From: an uncultured Actinomycetes bacterium
GTDB lineage: Bacteria; Actinomycetota; Actinomycetes; Nanopelagicales; Nanopelagicaceae
Direction of reading: 5' to 3'
Length of the DNA stretch: 6,820 bases
Assembly: GCA_903932705.1 (NCBI GenBank)
Contig: CAIZHC010000005.1
Span: 1-6,820 of the forward strand
Below, one piece after another: positions 4,466-6,820 of the stretch; position 1 is the first letter of the stretch; every line of letters begins with the position of its first letter. Under the pieces are notes generated by a model, which had not been told where the DNA came from, made no database searches, and worked only from the letters and a program-made list of their open reading frames with translations. A program made the translations under genes and the position numbers.

Positions 4466-5824
4466 ATGTTTACGATTAATAGAAATCATCTGAAAAATCT
4501 CATGAAAATTGAGGAGGAGCGATTTTTGGCGCTCCACCCAAAGAGCGGTGAACTTTTCAAAGCAGCTAAAGAGGTCATGCCCGGCGGAGTCCCAATGTCT
4601 TGGATGGCGAAATGGCCAGGGGCTTACCCACTCTTTGTAGATAGCGCTCAGGGAGCACATTTCACCGATGTAGATGGCCATGAATATGTCGATCTATGTT
4701 TGGGCGACACCGGATCGATGACGGGTCACTCTCCTGCGCCAACGGTCGATGCAATTCAAGCTCAACTTAAGCGCGGGCTAACCGCAATGCTTCCCACAGA
4801 GGATGCAGTTTCGGTTGCCGCAGAACTTTCAAGGCGCTTTGGTTTACCGCTGTGGCAATTCACTGTCACAGCCACCGATGCCAATCGCCACGTTATTCGT
4901 TACTCCCGTTTGATCACTGGTCGATCCAAGATTATTGTCATCGACAAGTGTTATCACGGCTCTGTTGATGAAACCTTCGCGACGCTGGATGAAAATGGAA
5001 ATACCATTAAGCGTCCTGGAAATCTTGGCGCACCAGTTGATTTAGCCGAAACGACTCGCGTCGTGGAATTTAACAATCTCGCTGCGATGGAAGCCGCTCT
5101 CGCCCATGGCGATGTCGCAGCAATCCTGATGGAGCCAGCGATGACAAATATTGGAATCGTGCTTCCAGATGAAGGTTACTTACAAGCTGTTGGAGAACTT
5201 GCCAAGAAGTATGGCGCCGTCTGGATTATCGATGAGACCCACACCATCTCCGTTGGTCCTGGAGGTATGACTGCTCTACATGGATTAAAACCTGATGTAC
5301 TCACCATCGGTAAAGCAATTGCTGGTGGAATCCCCACTGGAACATTTGGAATGCGCGCAGAGATTGCGGAGCGAATCCGGGCTAAGGTCGAACGCGAACT
5401 TATTGATACAGGCGGAATCGGAAGCACGCTGGCCGGAAATGCCTTGAGCTTGGCTGCGATGCGAGCAACACTCACTCAAGTGCTCACCGATGAGGCTTTC
5501 GAGCGCATGGTTGCCCTCGGCACGCAATGGTGCGACGGAGTGGATGCGGCAATCAAGGAATTTGATCTCCCTTGGTATTGCTCCAGATTAGGTGCTCGCG
5601 GTGAGTATCTCTTCCAACCAAGCGCACCTCGTACAGGTAAAGAAGCGTCCGATGCCGGAGACTTTGAACTCGAGCAGTACGTTCATCTCCGCTTACTCAA
5701 TGACGGCTTCTTGATAACGCCATTTCACAATATGGCTCTGGTCTCCCCCGAAACGACTGCAACTGATATTGATGCGCACACCCAAGCTTTTCGTGCGATG
5801 TGTGCTGAATTAGTTTCCGCCTGA
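4466..5824 (+). CDS. Class-III PLP-dependent aminotransferase, glutamate-1-semialdehyde aminomutase-like
   Basis: A 452-residue cytosolic fold-type I PLP enzyme of the aspartate aminotransferase superfamily, class III. Motifs are AKEVMPGGVP (34-43), the DVDGHEYVDLCLG segment (68-80), YHG (163-165) stacking on the cofactor, MEPAM (222-226), the cofactor-pyridine Asp in IIDETHT (Asp256), and the Schiff-base Lys283 in TIGKAIAGGIPTG. Overall order and length match GSA aminomutase and related omega-transaminases, with an extra 20 or so residues at the N terminus. Two family hallmarks differ from HemL: the phosphate-binding SGTEA is TATDA (135-139), and the DEVMTGFR-type loop is DETHTISVG. It is therefore more likely a transaminase on an unknown amino donor than the haem-pathway enzyme. 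It is convergent with, and overlaps by 15 bp, the glycosylase gene. No neighbour suggests its substrate. Confidence 0.88.
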   Translation: MFTINRNHLKNLMKIEEERFLALHPKSGELFKAAKEVMPGGVPMSWMAKWPGAYPLFVDSAQGAHFTDVDGHEYVDLCLGDTGSMTGHSPAPTVDAIQAQLKRGLTAMLPTEDAVSVAAELSRRFGLPLWQFTVTATDANRHVIRYSRLITGRSKIIVIDKCYHGSVDETFATLDENGNTIKRPGNLGAPVDLAETTRVVEFNNLAAMEAALAHGDVAAILMEPAMTNIGIVLPDEGYLQAVGELAKKYGAVWIIDETHTISVGPGGMTALHGLKPDVLTIGKAIAGGIPTGTFGMRAEIAERIRAKVERELIDTGGIGSTLAGNALSLAAMRATLTQVLTDEAFERMVALGTQWCDGVDAAIKEFDLPWYCSRLGARGEYLFQPSAPRTGKEASDAGDFELEQYVHLRLLNDGFLITPFHNMALVSPETTATDIDAHTQAFRAMCAELVSA

Positions 5825-6556
5825 TTTTTTACTCTTCGCAGAAGTTGACTTCGCCACCTTGAATATTTCATCAAGCATCGGCGGAGTCAACTTCTTTGTA
5901 AAGGTATTCTGTTGGCTGGGGTGATAACTGCCAATCACCTTTACGCTCTTTCCCTCTGCCGAGATTGCATCAAAGATTGCGCTGTGTCCGAACTTAGGTC
6001 TGGGAGAAGGAACTGCGAAGTCCATTGAAACTAATTGAGCGATTAAACCAGTCCAAGCAAAGTTGCCAAGAGCTACAAATACTTTCGTCGTGGGCATGAG
6101 TAACTCAATCTCATCTGCCATAAATGGCGCACAGGTCGCCTTCTCTTCTGTACTTGGTTTGTTATCTGGTGGTGCGCAGCGAACTGCACAGAGAATGCGC
6201 GTTCCATAAAGCTCCTGCCCATCGTGGCGATTTTCACTCGTGGCAATTTTGGCTAAACCAGATCGATGGAGAGATGAAAATAAGAAGTCTCCAGAGCTAT
6301 CTCCGGTAAATATTCTGCCCGTGCGATTTGCGCCATGAGCTCCAGGTGCAAGTCCAACAATGACGATTTCCGCCTTCGGATCACCGAAGCCAGTTACAGG
6401 CTTACCCCAATAATCGTGATCTGCGTAGGACTTGCGTTTGGTAATCGCAACTTCATTGCGCCACGCAACCAGGCGGGGGCAGAGGGTGCATGCTGTAATC
6501 GCCTTATCAAGTGCAGCGATTGATTTATACCGAGGCAAGGCCCCAGGCGATTCCAT
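5810..6556 (-). CDS. udgB: Family-5 (UDGb-type) uracil-DNA glycosylase, iron-sulfur
   Basis: A 248-residue base-excision repair enzyme that removes uracil (family 5 also hypoxanthine and similar deaminated bases) from DNA. The start at ATG 6556 is the only ATG near the N terminus; upstream TTG 6589 and downstream TTG 6538 are alternatives. Numbered from 6556, the iron-sulfur cysteines are Cys23 and Cys26 (ACTLCPRL), Cys127 (RCAPPDNKP) and Cys142. Motif I is GLAPGAHGANRTGRIFTGD (68-86), the form typical of family 5 rather than family 4. The DNA-contact motif is GSYHPSQQNTFTKKLTPPML (209-228). The C terminus is a Lys/Ser-rich tail. The start lies within the end of the exopolyphosphatase gene (32-bp overlap), so it is probably translationally coupled in that operon. 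Its last 15 bp overlap the convergent aminotransferase gene. Confidence 0.93.
   Translation of the reverse strand: MESPGALPRYKSIAALDKAITACTLCPRLVAWRNEVAITKRKSYADHDYWGKPVTGFGDPKAEIVIVGLAPGAHGANRTGRIFTGDSSGDFLFSSLHRSGLAKIATSENRHDGQELYGTRILCAVRCAPPDNKPSTEEKATCAPFMADEIELLMPTTKVFVALGNFAWTGLIAQLVSMDFAVPSPRPKFGHSAIFDAISAEGKSVKVIGSYHPSQQNTFTKKLTPPMLDEIFKVAKSTSAKSKKSGGN
5840..5895 (+). terminator. Long hairpin after the aminotransferase gene, possible terminator
   Basis: GAAGTTGACTTCGCC (5841-5855) pairs with GGCGGAGTCAACTTC (5880-5894) over 15 bp with one U-G wobble; A5840-T5895 extends it to 16 bp. The 24-nt loop holds a smaller inverted repeat, CTTGA (5858-5862) with TCAAG (5871-5875). It begins 16 bp after the aminotransferase stop and lies in the last coding part of the glycosylase gene. 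The following U tract (TTTGT) is weak, so it could be an imperfect intrinsic terminator or a 3'-end stabiliser. The minus-strand transcript could form an equivalent stem, with a C-A mismatch at the wobble position. Confidence 0.5.
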
Positions 6557-6820
6557 CGAGAATATCTGATTCGGAAGCGACAAATTCAACCGCTCCAGTC
6601 AGTTTCATGACGCGAGATAAAACAAGTGAACCTGCGGTAATGACATCAACCCGTCCCGGATGCATATACCCAAGTGAGGCAATCTCGTCACGAGTCATAG
6701 CGGCGAACATTGCGGCTACTTCATGAACTCGAGAGGCGGAAATTCTGGAGAGGTGAATCGAATGTCTGTCATATTCGCTCAGTCCAAGTGCTGCAGCGGC
6801 CACGGTTGTGGCGGTACCCG
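6525..6820 (-). CDS. Ppx/GppA exopolyphosphatase, C-terminal part (5' end outside window)
   Basis: About 98 residues of the C terminus are visible, open through the window edge. They match the end of Ppx/GppA phosphatases: a Gly-Thr-Ala-Thr-Thr nucleotide-fold segment at the edge, LGLSEYDR, the MHPGRVDVITAGSLVL segment that closes the second actin-like domain, and the ending ESDILDGIAWGLASV. These enzymes release phosphate from polyphosphate or from pppGpp. The ASKHA-fold catalytic half is outside the window, so activity and exact length cannot be judged. The gene reads into the uracil-DNA glycosylase gene with a 32-bp overlap, so both are likely on one transcript. Confidence 0.9.
   Translation of the reverse strand, partial: GTATTVAAAALGLSEYDRHSIHLSRISASRVHEVAAMFAAMTRDEIASLGYMHPGRVDVITAGSLVLSRVMKLTGAVEFVASESDILDGIAWGLASV

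Noticed and set aside
5176..5475. Minus-strand ORF of 99 aa inside the aminotransferase gene
   Set aside because: Antisense to the catalytic Lys and Asp region of a well-supported enzyme; no supporting start signal.
1..6820. CRISPR arrays, insertion sequences, attachment-site duplications or toxin-antitoxin pairs
   Set aside because: No repeat-spacer pattern, transposase or integrase was seen, and no direct repeat of the tRNA 3' end was noticed by eye.

Overview
This 6.8-kb window is bacterial chromosome of moderate GC. It looks like an Actinomycetota, probably a small-genome, streamlined aquatic lineage. The reasons are the gene families (a Ppx/GppA exopolyphosphatase next to a family-5 uracil-DNA glycosylase, and a Tat-exported Rieske protein), the very tight packing with overlapping convergent genes, the encoded tRNA CCA end, and the lack of Shine-Dalgarno sequences at most gene starts. 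At five starts a TANNNT box sits 6-7 nt before the start codon, the usual layout of leaderless transcription in this phylum. The taxonomic call is an inference from content only.

Layout. (1) Positions 1-478, minus strand: a two-gene operon with a 55-aa exported small peptide gene (478-311) followed after 30 bp by a pilin-like single-pass membrane protein that runs off the window edge (280-1). (2) Positions 479-621: a short divergent control region with a perfect 19-bp palindrome (578-596). (3) Positions 622-1980, plus: an XRE-type HTH regulator with a long TPR array. (4) Positions 2010-2085, minus: a tRNA with anticodon UAA (Leu) and a short variable arm. (5) Positions 2168-2821, plus: a Tat-exported Rieske [2Fe-2S] protein, convergent with an EXPERA/TMEM97-like membrane protein (3309-2818, minus); their stop codons share a CTAG. 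(6) Positions 4430-3342, minus: a CPA2-type cation:proton antiporter. (7) Positions 4466-5824, plus: a class-III PLP aminotransferase related to glutamate-1-semialdehyde aminomutase, overlapping by 15 bp the end of (8) a family-5 uracil-DNA glycosylase (6556-5810, minus). That gene in turn overlaps the end of (9) a Ppx/GppA exopolyphosphatase whose 5' part lies outside the window.

The most interesting unit is the left end: an HTH-TPR regulator facing a tiny secreted peptide gene, with a perfect palindrome between them that overlaps plausible promoter elements for both. This is the architecture of RRNPP peptide quorum-sensing systems of Firmicutes (PlcR/PapR, NprR/NprX, Rgg/SHP), here in what looks like an actinobacterium and with a pilin-like gene in the peptide operon. 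That reading is inference; the peptide has no sequence identity I can name. The rest of the window is mostly housekeeping or metabolic genes that are separately transcribed and do not form one pathway. The exception is the ppx-udg pair, which is probably co-transcribed.
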